A stretch of DNA of 64,000 nucleotides, taken from positions 1 to 64,000 of the forward strand of contig NZ_LDTB01000026.1 of assembly GCF_001476895.1 (NCBI RefSeq), in the 5' to 3' direction. This DNA is from Sphingomonas endophytica. GTDB lineage: Bacteria; Pseudomonadota; Alphaproteobacteria; Sphingomonadales; Sphingomonadaceae. This document shows positions 44,011-53,815 of this stretch, piece after piece. The notes below the pieces were generated by a model that searched no databases, was not told the DNA's origin, and saw nothing but the letters and a program-made list of their open reading frames with translations. Both the position numbers and the translations under genes were made by a program. The stretch's first letter is position 1; every line of letters begins with the position of its first letter.

Positions 44011-45597
44011 ATGCCACCCGGCGCAAGGATCGCAGCCCTGCCCTATTCTTCCCCGCTTCGCCGCCTTCCCCGGCGCTATCCCGCGTTGACCGCGCTGCTG
44101 CTCGGCGCGGCGGCGGCGTGCGGGTTCGCCCCTCTGCAACTCTGGTGGCTGGCGCTCGCCTGCCTCGCGGGCTGGATGGCGCTGGTCCATGCGGCGCCGA
44201 CGCTGCGGCAGGCGCTGTGGCGCGGCTGGGCGTTCGGGGTCGGGCATTTCACGATCAACGACAATTGGTTCCAGCACGCCTTCACCTTCCAGGACCAGAT
44301 GCCGCATGCGCTGGGCTATGCCGCGCCGCTGGCGCTGGCGCTGTATCTGGCGGTGTTCCCGGCCATCGCGGCCGGGCTGACGTGGCGGTTCCGGGCGGCG
44401 CGAATCGATGCCGGCTGGATCTTGCTGTTCGGGGCGGCGTGGATCGCGACCGAATGGATGCGGTCGTGGGCCTTCACGGGCTATGCCTGGGATCCGCTGT
44501 CGGTGATGTGGGTGCCGGTGCCGCCGGTCGCGTGGCTGGCGACGCTGATCGGCACCTATGCATTGTCGGGATTGAGCGTCGTCGCGGCGGGCCTGCTGTT
44601 ACTAATCCCGCGCCGTCCGTTTCCGATGGCCGCGCTGATCGCCGTAATCGCCATGCTGCTGGTGGCGGAGTGGCGCGGCTATCCGATGCCGTCCGCCGCG
44701 CCGGCGACTGCCCCGCGCCTGGTCGTCGTCCAGCCGAACGTGCCGCAGGACCAGCGCGGCGAGAGCGATCAGGCGATGATGCTGGCGCGACTGCTGCGGC
44801 TCTCCGGCACCCCGGGCGGCGCCCCGCGTCTGGTGATGTGGCCGGAAGGAGTGATCCGCGACTTCATCGAGGATGACTATCCATACTGGGTGTATGGCAA
44901 TACCAGCCCGTGGCTGACGCGGACGCGCATGGCCGCCGCGCTGGGGCCCCGCGACATGCTGCTGACCGGCGGCACCGCACTCCAGTTCGATGCGCGCGGC
45001 GACGTCACCACCGCGACCAACTCGGTGTTCGCGCTCGATCCGCGCGGATGGATCCGGGGACGCTACGACAAGGCGCACCTGGTGCCATATGGCGAGTATC
45101 TGCCGATGCCGTGGCTGCTCAAGCCGCTGGGCCTGTCGCGACTGGTGCCCGGCGACATGGACTTCGCCGCCGGGCCGGGCCCGCGCACGATGGTGGTGCC
45201 GGGGTTCGGCGCGATCGGGATGCAGCTGTGCTATGAGATCATCTTCTCCGGCCAGACGGTCGATCCGGCGCATCGCCCCCGGCTGATCTTCAATCCGTCC
45301 AACGATGCGTGGTTCGGAAGCTGGGGCCCGCCGCAGCATCTGGCACAGGCGCGGTTGCGGGCGATCGAGGAAGGGCTGCCGGTGGTGCGCGCCACCCCCA
45401 ACGGCATCTCGGCGGTGATCGGCGCCGATGGTGCGCTGCTGGCGACGGTACCGCACCAGCAAGCGGGAGCGATCGACATCGCGATCCCGCCCGCGCACGC
45501 GCCGACGCTGTTTTCACGGATCGGTAACGCCGCCGCGGCGATAGTCGCGCTTGGGGCTTGCGTCATCGCATTTGCCTTGCGCCGTCGCGCGCGCTAA
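44011..45597 (+). CDS. lnt: Apolipoprotein N-acyltransferase
   Basis: A 528-residue inner-membrane enzyme that adds the third acyl chain to lipoproteins. It has several N-terminal hydrophobic helices, then a nitrilase-like domain with Glu in MWPEGVI, Lys in YDKAHLVPYGEYLP and Cys in QLCYEII. These match the E-K-C catalytic triad. The final helix (about residues 505-523) is also present. It lies 43 bases before metK on the same strand. Confidence 0.95.
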   Translation: MPPGARIAALPYSSPLRRLPRRYPALTALLLGAAAACGFAPLQLWWLALACLAGWMALVHAAPTLRQALWRGWAFGVGHFTINDNWFQHAFTFQDQMPHALGYAAPLALALYLAVFPAIAAGLTWRFRAARIDAGWILLFGAAWIATEWMRSWAFTGYAWDPLSVMWVPVPPVAWLATLIGTYALSGLSVVAAGLLLLIPRRPFPMAALIAVIAMLLVAEWRGYPMPSAAPATAPRLVVVQPNVPQDQRGESDQAMMLARLLRLSGTPGGAPRLVMWPEGVIRDFIEDDYPYWVYGNTSPWLTRTRMAAALGPRDMLLTGGTALQFDARGDVTTATNSVFALDPRGWIRGRYDKAHLVPYGEYLPMPWLLKPLGLSRLVPGDMDFAAGPGPRTMVVPGFGAIGMQLCYEIIFSGQTVDPAHRPRLIFNPSNDAWFGSWGPPQHLAQARLRAIEEGLPVVRATPNGISAVIGADGALLATVPHQQAGAIDIAIPPAHAPTLFSRIGNAAAAIVALGACVIAFALRRRAR

Positions 45598-45602
45598 GTG
45601 AC

Positions 45603-45618
45603 ATAAAGCTATCTTTAT
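45603..45618. promoter_or_regulatory. Palindrome upstream of metK, candidate SahR-type operator
   Basis: ATAAAGCTATCTTTAT is palindromic apart from one position pair, and lies 22 bases before the metK start. It resembles, as I recall it, the AT-rich palindrome assigned to SahR (ArsR-type, S-adenosylhomocysteine-responsive) regulators of methionine genes in alphaproteobacteria. Its high A/T content is striking in this GC-rich sequence. No SahR gene is in the window. Confidence 0.55.
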
Positions 45619-45640
45619 ATCGTTATCTCCCGGAGCATCC

Positions 45641-46858
<1,218 letters not shown>

Positions 46859-46865
46859 TGGGAAG

Positions 46866-46885
46866 GGGCGCGCTACGGCGCGCCC
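46866..46885 (+). terminator. Intrinsic terminator after metK
   Basis: GGGCGCGC-TACG-GCGCGCCC, an 8-base perfect stem with a UACG-type loop, is followed by TGTCCTTT. It starts 8 bases after the metK stop. The 140 bases beyond it up to the convergent PAP2 gene contain nothing I can assign. Confidence 0.7.
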
Positions 46886-47025
46886 TGTCCTTTCGCGGGG
46901 CCCCGGGGCGGGCGCGGGATCGCTGCGAAAGCCCCCGTGCTTCCGGCCCGGTTCCGGCAGTCATGGCGGCGCAGTCCCATGCCCTCACCGGGGCGACGGT
47001 CCCCGGCGAATGGGCCAGCCCTGGC

Positions 47026-47655
47026 TCAGCTCGGGTGTGCTTCCACTTCCGCTTCGGCGCTACTCTCGCGCCGGTTCTCGACCGCCCGGGCCGCCGCCGC
47101 GATCGCCCATCCCGCGACCCGCTCCGACAGCCAGCCGATCACCGCGCCCGCCACAACGTCGCTGGTATAATGCGCGCCGCGCGTGACCTGCGCGACACCG
47201 GCGGTGCCGGCAGCGAGCGTCGCCGCCCCGGCGGCGGCGGGCACTTCGTGCGCGATCGATTGTGCCACGGCGACCGCGCCGGCGGTGTGCCCGGACGGGA
47301 AGGCGTTACGATCGCTATCGTCGGTGCCATGTCCCTTTTCCAGCTGCGGCGACGCGCCGGCCGCGTTCGGGCGAGTGCGATCCACGCCCGCCTTCAGCAC
47401 GGTCTTCAACCCTGTCGCGAGCAGGTGGCTGGTCACCATCCGCGCCCCGCTGCGCGCCAGTGCCGGTCGGCGCAAAACCGCGCCGACCGCCAGCGTCCCC
47501 AGCCCGAGCGCGAGCAACGGCGGTTCGTCGGTCAGCTTCGACACCGGCGTCAGCGCACGCACCACCCCGGCCGTCGCCAGTGCGCGCAGCGGCGCGTGGG
47601 CCTCATGCTCGCGTTCGGCGGCGGCGCGGATCGCCTGCTTCTTCTTCTTGCCCAT
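47026..47655 (-). CDS. PAP2-family phosphatase
   Basis: A 209-residue membrane protein of the PAP2/lipid phosphatase superfamily. Its three motifs are K..DRTRP (about 98-106), PSGHT with the catalytic His, and TRGAHYTSD. A lysine-rich N-terminus (GKKKKQ) precedes the first helix. The start is the ATG at 47655; an upstream extension of 11 residues is unlikely. It may act on undecaprenyl pyrophosphate or phosphatidate. It separates metK from trmB. Confidence 0.85.
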   Translation of the reverse strand: MGKKKKQAIRAAAEREHEAHAPLRALATAGVVRALTPVSKLTDEPPLLALGLGTLAVGAVLRRPALARSGARMVTSHLLATGLKTVLKAGVDRTRPNAAGASPQLEKGHGTDDSDRNAFPSGHTAGAVAVAQSIAHEVPAAAGAATLAAGTAGVAQVTRGAHYTSDVVAGAVIGWLSERVAGWAIAAAARAVENRRESSAEAEVEAHPS

Positions 47656-47715
47656 GCTGACCCCGTTCGTTGATTGCGCCCCCGCCAACGGTCGAACGGG
47701 CGCTTTCGCTCCGCA

Positions 47716-48483
47716 TCAGCGCGCGGCGGTATAGGCGGCAAAGGGTTCGCTCTGGATCATCCGTCCGTCGCGCCACACCTGTACGCCGCCGCCTCCCTTC
47801 GCCGGATCGACCGAGGCCAGTACGCGATAGACATAGCCGTTGTTGGCGAACTGATAAATGCGCCGCCCGCCGCGTTCCTCGACCAGCCGTCCGCCCGAGA
47901 CGGTCAGCGATGCGCGCGTATCGCGCCCGCCCCATGGTCGCTCGATCGCCGGCAACTCGGCATCGAAATTGTAGCTGCGGTACTGATAGCCGTCGCGATC
48001 GGTGCGCGTCACCTGCACCGAGCGTTTGGCGGTGACGCCCAGCACGCGCGTCTGCGGCGCAAAGCGGCAGCCGGTGGTGTCGCGCCCCCAGGTCACCGCC
48101 GTGACGGTGGGCGTGGTCGCACCGGGATCGACCATGCCGGGATTGACCGCATGGATGTTGCCGACGTCGCGACCCGCTTCGTTGGTGAGCGGATAATAGA
48201 TCTGCCCGGCGCCGGGATCGGCCGCGCCGACGCGGACACGCGTCTGATACCGCACCAGCCCCGGCTTCGACAGGCTGGTCAGCGTCGCGACCCGCTGCGC
48301 ATCGGGCGGCGAGAGCACCAGCACCCGGTCGCGATCGGTGGAATCGCAGACGAACACCGCCGGCGTCCAGCCATCCTCCCCGTGCAGCGCCGAGATCGAC
48401 CCGGTGCTCGACAGTTGCGACCAGGCCGCCACCGGCAGCGCCGCCGCCGCGATCGCCGCACCACCGATCATCCACCCACGCAT
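47716..48483 (-). CDS. Secreted protein of unknown function
   Basis: A 255-residue protein with a signal peptide (MRGWMIGGAAIAAAALPVAA, cleavage near residue 21). The rest is rich in Arg, Gly and Val and looks beta-stranded, with one pair of Cys (in FVCDST and GCRFAP) that could form a disulfide. I recognise no family. It lies on the minus strand, head to head with trmB and just upstream of the PAP2 phosphatase, so the two may be co-transcribed. Confidence 0.75.
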   Translation of the reverse strand: MRGWMIGGAAIAAAALPVAAWSQLSSTGSISALHGEDGWTPAVFVCDSTDRDRVLVLSPPDAQRVATLTSLSKPGLVRYQTRVRVGAADPGAGQIYYPLTNEAGRDVGNIHAVNPGMVDPGATTPTVTAVTWGRDTTGCRFAPQTRVLGVTAKRSVQVTRTDRDGYQYRSYNFDAELPAIERPWGGRDTRASLTVSGGRLVEERGGRRIYQFANNGYVYRVLASVDPAKGGGGVQVWRDGRMIQSEPFAAYTAAR

Positions 48484-48530
48484 CGCTTCCTCCGTTTCGT
48501 TTTGCGCGACGCTGGGCTAGGCGCGCCAGC

Positions 48531-49211
48531 ATGAACGATCCCACAACGATCCGCCGCCTGTACGGCCGGCGTCAGGGCCATGCGTTGCGCGCGGGTCAGG
48601 CCGCGCTGGTCGAGGACCTGCTGCCGCGCATCGCGGTGCCCGAGGAAGGACCGCTCGACGCCGCGCGACTGTTCGGCGACGATCGCCCGTTGCAGGTCGA
48701 GATCGGCTTCGGCGCCGGCGAGCACCTCGCCGGTCAGGCCAGTGCCGCGCCCGGCACCGGCTTCATCGGCTGCGAGCCGTTCCTGAACGGCGTCGTCGGT
48801 GCTCTGGGCCATGTCCGCGACGGTGCGCTGGACAATGTCCGCATCCACATGGGCGACGCGCTGGAGGTGGTCGAGCGGCTGCCCGACGCGTCGCTGGAGC
48901 GGGTCTATCTGCTCCATCCCGATCCCTGGCCCAAGGCGCGCCATGCCAAGCGCCGGATGATGAACCACGGCCCGCTCGACCTGATCGCGCGCAAGCTGAA
49001 GCCGGGGGCGGAGTTCCGGCTGGGCACCGACGACCCGACCTATTGCCGCTGGTCGATGATGGTAATGAACCAGCGCCGCGATTTCGCGTGGCAGGCGCGG
49101 ACGCCGCAAGACTTCCTTGAACGTCCCGCCGACTGGCCGGAAACCCGCTACGAGAGAAAAGCGCGGCGTCAGGGGCATGAGGTCTGGTATTTCCGCTACA
49201 TCCGCGTCTGA
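48531..49211 (+). CDS. trmB: tRNA (guanine-N7-)-methyltransferase
   Basis: A 226-residue SAM-dependent enzyme making m7G46 in tRNA. The SAM loop is EIGFGAGEHLAG (about 56-67), and HPDPWPKARHAKRR is the TrmB hallmark. It uses the SAM made by metK upstream; the two are usual neighbours in sphingomonads, but here two minus-strand genes lie between. Confidence 0.94.
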   Translation: MNDPTTIRRLYGRRQGHALRAGQAALVEDLLPRIAVPEEGPLDAARLFGDDRPLQVEIGFGAGEHLAGQASAAPGTGFIGCEPFLNGVVGALGHVRDGALDNVRIHMGDALEVVERLPDASLERVYLLHPDPWPKARHAKRRMMNHGPLDLIARKLKPGAEFRLGTDDPTYCRWSMMVMNQRRDFAWQARTPQDFLERPADWPETRYERKARRQGHEVWYFRYIRV

Positions 49212-49263
49212 TCGCTGACCGTCCGTCGTCGTCGTGCGTTGCACGCGCGACAGGGAGTGGACG

Positions 49264-50070
49264 ATGGGCGAGGAACAACGGGTCGAGGAAGCCGAAGAGG
49301 CCGAGGAACGCAGCGCGCCGGCCGCGCGCGTCGTCCACGCCGCCGTCATCGAACAGGGCGAGGAGGAGCTGGAACGTCCGCTGTCCTCGCTGTTCTGGTC
49401 CGGCGTGGCGGCCGGCATCGCGATCATGGCGTCGGTATGGGTCAGCGGCGCGCTGCACCATCACCTGCCCGATACACCATGGTCCGAGGCGGTCATCGCA
49501 CTGGGATATCCGTTCGGCTTCCTGATCGTGATCCTCGGGCGCTTGCAGCTCTTTACCGAACATACCGCGGTCGCGGTGGTGCCGCTCGTACGGCGACCCA
49601 GCCGCGAGGGCGCATGGCGGCTAGGCCGATTATGGGCAACGGTCTTCGTCGCCAACATGATCGGCACGGCGGCAATCGCGGCGCTGGCGGTGTTCGGGCC
49701 AGTCCAGTCGGCAGAGGTGCTGGACGGGATGCTGGCGGTGTCGCGCAAGCTGACCGAGCGGGATGCGGCGGCGACGCTTCTGCAGGCGATCCCGGCAGGC
49801 TTCCTGATCGCGTCGATCGCGTGGATCCGTTCGGCGATCGAGGGCAGCGGCTTCTCCAGCGTGTTCGCCGTCACCTATGCGATCGCGCTGGGCGGATTCG
49901 CGCATGTCGTGGCGGGCGCGGCGGAGGCGTTCCTGCTGCTTTGGCATGGCGAGGTCGGCATCGGCTGGGTAGCGGGCAGCTTCGTGATGCCGGCACTGGC
50001 GGGCAATATCATCGGCGGCACCGGGCTGTTCGCCTTGCTCGCCCATGCGCAGGTGAAGGACGAGCTTTAG
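49264..50070 (+). CDS. Formate/nitrite transporter family channel
   Basis: A 268-residue membrane protein of the FocA/NirC superfamily with about six hydrophobic helices. Its N-terminal 45 residues are strongly acidic and hydrophilic (GEEQRVEEAEEAEE), a feature of the longer, soil-type members and not of FocA itself. The conserved asparagine region of the last helix is visible as ALAGNIIGGTGLF. The ATG at 49264 is preferred over an ATG 30 bases earlier. The transported anion is unknown. Confidence 0.88.
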   Translation: MGEEQRVEEAEEAEERSAPAARVVHAAVIEQGEEELERPLSSLFWSGVAAGIAIMASVWVSGALHHHLPDTPWSEAVIALGYPFGFLIVILGRLQLFTEHTAVAVVPLVRRPSREGAWRLGRLWATVFVANMIGTAAIAALAVFGPVQSAEVLDGMLAVSRKLTERDAAATLLQAIPAGFLIASIAWIRSAIEGSGFSSVFAVTYAIALGGFAHVVAGAAEAFLLLWHGEVGIGWVAGSFVMPALAGNIIGGTGLFALLAHAQVKDEL

Positions 50071-50077
50071 CGCCGGA

Positions 50078-50536
50078 TCACGGCTTGACGATCCGCTCCG
50101 TCAGCCGCGCCACGACGATACCGAAGCGGCTGACCGTCAGACGGTTGTCGAGCGAGCGCCCATCGGGCGCGGGGGTCAATACCTGCCGGATCCGGAAACC
50201 GTCGCGGGTCGTGAAGCCGAGCAGGAGGTGCTGTCCCTTGATCTCTCCGGTCACGGGTCCGCGCGCATCGGTCAGCGTCCCGGAATAGCGGCCCGGCGCG
50301 ATCCGGCGCAGGTGCCAGCGGCGCGTGCGCGGCGGCTTGTCCCCCTCGACCACCGACTGGTCGAGCACCAGTACATCCTGGCCTTCACGGCGTCCGGTGC
50401 CGCGGACCGTGACCGGCACGCGAGCGCGGAACAGCACCTTCAGCCGCCCCGTCCCGCGCGTCTCCCCCGCGAAGAAGGTCAACGGGTCGAACGCGGGCGA
50501 CGGCGTGGCGGCGGCGAGCAGGAGGGCGACGAACAT
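50078..50536 (-). CDS. DUF3833-like protein
   Basis: A 152-residue protein with a short N-terminal signal-like hydrophobic stretch (MFVALLLAAATPSPA) and the family-like PLTFFAGETRGTGRL near the N-terminus, followed by a beta-rich region with RRWHLRRIAPGRYSG. No lipobox Cys is present, unlike some DUF3833 lipoproteins. Function unknown. Converges on the FNT channel with a 7-base gap. Confidence 0.68.
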   Translation of the reverse strand: MFVALLLAAATPSPAFDPLTFFAGETRGTGRLKVLFRARVPVTVRGTGRREGQDVLVLDQSVVEGDKPPRTRRWHLRRIAPGRYSGTLTDARGPVTGEIKGQHLLLGFTTRDGFRIRQVLTPAPDGRSLDNRLTVSRFGIVVARLTERIVKP

Positions 50537-50575
50537 GCCCCGCTGAACGCGCCGCCCGGCGAATAGGCGCCGCGC

Positions 50576-51433
50576 TTACTTCGCCGCGAGCATCTTATCG
50601 ACTGCGCGCTCGTAGATCAGCGCCATCTTGCCGGAACCGCCGACCAGATCGGTGTTGCCGTCGGTCGGGTGGATGCCGTCCTTGAAGAGCGTCTTGTCGC
50701 AGGCCGCCTCGTCCGGACCCATCACCGGATCGGCAGCGAAGTCGATCACCCCGTCGATCCGCTTGTCCACCAGCGCCTGCCGGATGGCGGCATTGACGAT
50801 CGGGCGGCGCTCCTTGTGACGATTGTGATACGCCGGATAGGAGGGGAAGCAGAGCGGCAGCACGGTGCCGACCGCCACCTTCGCGCCGGTCGCCTTGACG
50901 GATGCGACATAGGCCCAGAGCGCATTCAGCCAGTCCTGCGCGGTCTCGTACTGACCATCGCCGAGATCGTTCGCGCCGATCTGGACCGTGACGAGTTCCG
51001 GGTTGCTGGCCATGTCGGTGGCGCGACGCTGCACCAGCCCGTTGCCGCCGCCGGTGTCGCTGATCCGCGAGCCCGAGACCGCCGCGCCGCGCAGGTCGAC
51101 GTTGGGGTGACGCAGCGCGAAGATGCCGGTGTAGGAACCGTTCCAGAACAGCGAGATGCTGTCACCTTCGGCGACGACGATCGGCTTGCCCTTGATCACC
51201 GGCTTGGGCGTCAGCTTGTCGAGACGCGCCTGACGATTGGCGATGCTGATATCGATATACCATTTCGCCTTCTTGAAGCAGGCGATGTCGGCCTCGAGCT
51301 TCTTCGTATCGGTGGTCACGTAGACCTGATCGCCGAGCAGCGAGTAACAATCCCGCACCACGTTCTGCGCGGCGGCCGGGGTGGCCGGAACGGCGGCCAG
51401 AGCGGCAGCGATAAAGAACATGTACTTCACCAT
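50576..51433 (-). CDS. SGNH/GDSL family hydrolase, secreted
   Basis: A 285-residue esterase-like protein with a signal peptide (residues 1-22, MVKYMFFIAAALAAVPATPA). The SGNH blocks are AEGDSIS (Ser), AVSGSR (Gly), QIGANDLG (Asn) and DGIHPT (Asp and His). The natural substrate is unknown; related enzymes act on acyl groups of polysaccharides or on lipids. The start has GGAGAGG upstream. It follows katE in the same direction, but two hairpins lie between. Confidence 0.87.
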   Translation of the reverse strand: MVKYMFFIAAALAAVPATPAAAQNVVRDCYSLLGDQVYVTTDTKKLEADIACFKKAKWYIDISIANRQARLDKLTPKPVIKGKPIVVAEGDSISLFWNGSYTGIFALRHPNVDLRGAAVSGSRISDTGGGNGLVQRRATDMASNPELVTVQIGANDLGDGQYETAQDWLNALWAYVASVKATGAKVAVGTVLPLCFPSYPAYHNRHKERRPIVNAAIRQALVDKRIDGVIDFAADPVMGPDEAACDKTLFKDGIHPTDGNTDLVGGSGKMALIYERAVDKMLAAK

Positions 51434-51467
51434 GGCAGACGCCTCTCCGAACAGGATGCCCGGAAAG

Positions 51468-51488
51468 ACCGGGCCACATCGGCCCGGT
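51468..51488 (-). terminator. Hairpin in the leader of the SGNH gene
   Basis: ACCGGGCC-ACATC-GGCCCGGT, an 8-base perfect stem with a five-base loop, lies 35 bases upstream of the SGNH start codon. On the minus strand it is followed by CTTTCC. It could be a terminator for read-through from katE or a leader element; orientation is uncertain. Confidence 0.35.
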
Positions 51489-51538
51489 TAAAGAACGTCC
51501 GTTAATAAATCTTTCCCATCCGGCAAAGATCATGAAGA

Positions 51539-51567
51539 GGGCGTGCCGTCGCAACTACGGCACGCCC
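51539..51567 (-). terminator. Hairpin terminator after katE
   Basis: GGGCGTGCCGT and ACGGCACGCCC form an 11-base perfect stem with a 7-base loop, seven bases past the katE stop on the minus strand. A mixed TCTTCATGATCTTT follows instead of a pure T run, so strength is moderate. Confidence 0.65.
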
Positions 51568-51574
51568 GATCCCA

Positions 51575-53659
51575 TCACGCCAAAGTACGAACGTGTTGCT
51601 CGCGATTCCAATAGCGTTGCTTGGCGGCGTCAACGAATCGTTCCAGATCGGTAACGCCTTCATCCGGCTCGACCCCGGCCTTGTCGAGAAGCGGTTTCGC
51701 CGCGTCGTTGTGCCCGATCGCCTTCAGATGGCCGAACGCATCCATCACCCACTGGACGGCGGCGGCCTCCTTCAGCAGCTTCGCGCAGGCCGATTCGGCG
51801 AGAATTACCGCGCATGCGTCGACCGTGACCGAGGGCTGGCCGAACAGCTGCGCATCGGCGGTCACATTGCTGCCGTCCGACAGCGGCACCGATCCGACCT
51901 TGGGAGCGATGGTCAGCGGATGGCCGCCCGCCGCCTTCACCGCGGCGACGACCGAGTCGAATTCCTCGCGGTCGGTGCCGTCGGCGAACAGGATGCCGAC
52001 CGTGCGCCCCTCCAGCGTGTGCTTCTCGCGCGGGCCGCGCACGATGCGCAGCGCGGGCGACGGCGCCATGTCGATCACCGGCGCGCTGGTCGGCGCGGCA
52101 GCGGGCAGGTCCATCGCGAGGCCATCCGCGACACGCTGTGCCAGTTCGTCATCCACGTTGCGCAGATTGGCGAGCATCGTCGTGCGGATGTGCGGCAACG
52201 ACACCTTGCTGAGCTCGAAGACGAACGCCGAGGCGATATGCGCCTGTTCGGCGGGATCCATCGAGCGCCAGAACAGCCGCGCCTGCGAATAATGGTCGGC
52301 GAAGCTTTCCGCGCGGATGCGCAGCTTCGGTCCGCTTTCCTCGGCGGGATAGCTCTTGAAGCCGTTCGGGTCCTCGCGCGGGCCGCCCGGTTCGCCGGCC
52401 AGATGCAGGCTGTTGGGTTCGTAGTTCGCACGGCCCTTGGGCACCTGCATCTGCATATGGCCGTCACGCTGCATGTTCAGGAACGGGCAGCCCGCCGCGT
52501 CGGCGCGCCCCTTGGCCTGATTGATCGGCAGCTGATGCCAGTTGGTCGATCCCAACCGCTTGATCTGCGTATCCTGATAGCTGAACAGCCGCCCCTGCAG
52601 CAGCGGATCGTTGCTATGGTCGATCCCGGGCACCATGTGGCTAGGGCAGAAAGCGACCTGCTCCGTCTCCGCGAAGAAATTGTCGGGATAACGATCCAGC
52701 ACCATCTTGCCGACGATGCGGACCGGCAAGACTTCCTCGGGAATGATCTTGGTCGCGTCGAGCACGTCATAGGGCTGGCTGTTCGCGAAATCCTCGTCGA
52801 ACAATTGCACGCCGAGATCCCATTCCGGATAGTCGCCGCGTCCGATCCGCTCGAACAGGTCGCGGCGCTGAAAATCGGGGTCGGCGCCCGCGATCTTCAC
52901 CGTCTCGTCCCAGATCGTCGAGGCGAGGCCCGCGCGCGGCTTCCAGTGGAACTTGACGAAGGTGCTCTTCCCTTCCGCATTCACAAAGCGGAAGGTGTGG
53001 ATGCCGAACCCCTCCATCGTCGCGAAGCTGCGCGGCAGCGTGCGGTCCGACATCGCCCACATGATCATGTGGGTCGCCTCGGGCATCAGCGAGATGAAAT
53101 CCCAAAAGGTGTCGTGCGCGGTCGCCGCCTGCGGATAGCCGCGATCCGCCTCCATCTTCGCGGCGTGGATCAGATCCGGGAACTTCATCGCATCCTGGAT
53201 GAAGAAGACGGGGATGTTGTTACCGACCAGATCCCAATTGCCCTCGCGCGTGTAGAATTTGACCGCGAAGCCGCGCACGTCGCGCGGCGTGTCGACCGAC
53301 CCCGCCCCGCCCGCGACGGTGGAGAAGCGCGCGAACACCTCGGTACGCTGCCCCTTCTTCTGGAACAGGTCGGCGCGGGTGATATCGGCCAGCGATTCGG
53401 TGCATTCGAAATAGCCGTGCGCCGCCGAGCCGCGCGCATGGACGATCCGCTCCGGAATACGCTCATGATCGAAATGGTTCATCTTTTCGCGATAGACCTC
53501 GTCCTCAAGCAGGACGGGGCCGCGCGGGCCGACCTTCAACTGGTTCTGATTATCCGACACGGGCGTCCCGTGGTTGGTGGTCAGCACCGGATGATCGGCG
53601 TCTGTCACCTGGTGCGTTTCGCCGCCGTTGCCGGACGGGCGGGTGATCGTATCGGTCAT
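51575..53659 (-). CDS. katE: Large-subunit catalase (KatE/HPII type)
   Basis: A 694-residue haem catalase with a C-terminal DJ-1/PfpI-like domain from about residue 550. The distal His is H74 ([11 protein letters not shown]), the distal Asn N147 ([11 protein letters not shown]), and the proximal haem Tyr lies in [12 protein letters not shown]. The N-terminal 50 residues form the extension found in HPII. The length fits clade 2. It is divergent from the chemoreceptor; the 156-base gap probably holds both promoters, but I see no clear sigma site. Confidence 0.96.
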   Translation of the reverse strand: MTDTITRPSGNGGETHQVTDADHPVLTTNHGTPVSDNQNQLKVGPRGPVLLEDEVYREKMNHFDHERIPERIVHARGSAAHGYFECTESLADITRADLFQKKGQRTEVFARFSTVAGGAGSVDTPRDVRGFAVKFYTREGNWDLVGNNIPVFFIQDAMKFPDLIHAAKMEADRGYPQAATAHDTFWDFISLMPEATHMIMWAMSDRTLPRSFATMEGFGIHTFRFVNAEGKSTFVKFHWKPRAGLASTIWDETVKIAGADPDFQRRDLFERIGRGDYPEWDLGVQLFDEDFANSQPYDVLDATKIIPEEVLPVRIVGKMVLDRYPDNFFAETEQVAFCPSHMVPGIDHSNDPLLQGRLFSYQDTQIKRLGSTNWHQLPINQAKGRADAAGCPFLNMQRDGHMQMQVPKGRANYEPNSLHLAGEPGGPREDPNGFKSYPAEESGPKLRIRAESFADHYSQARLFWRSMDPAEQAHIASAFVFELSKVSLPHIRTTMLANLRNVDDELAQRVADGLAMDLPAAAPTSAPVIDMAPSPALRIVRGPREKHTLEGRTVGILFADGTDREEFDSVVAAVKAAGGHPLTIAPKVGSVPLSDGSNVTADAQLFGQPSVTVDACAVILAESACAKLLKEAAAVQWVMDAFGHLKAIGHNDAAKPLLDKAGVEPDEGVTDLERFVDAAKQRYWNREQHVRTLA

Positions 53660-53815
53660 GTCATGCCTCGCGCTGAAGCCGAGGGCATCGGCCCGCGGTC
53701 GTCCCGCATCAAAGGATCGGCAACGGACAAGAGTTCCGTCTCACGGGACGCGATTCATCATGCTGTCACACGGCGGAAAGCGCCTATTTACCGGCAACCG
53801 TTACGCACCGGAAAC

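Noticed and set aside
45598..45640. SAM riboswitch before metK
   Set aside because: The gap to lnt is only 43 bases, too short for a SAM-I aptamer and without the SAM-II pattern; the palindrome fits a protein operator better.
51593..53800. Open frame on the plus strand across katE that continues into the chemoreceptor (about 1,185 codons)
   Set aside because: It is the antisense shadow of katE in GC-rich sequence; only the part from 53816 has MCP motifs and a plausible start.
53660..53815. EcfG (general stress) sigma-type site in the katE/chemoreceptor gap
   Set aside because: GGAAC/GGAAA-type and CGTT-type words occur, but spacing is 7 or 19 bases instead of 16-17, so no site is called.
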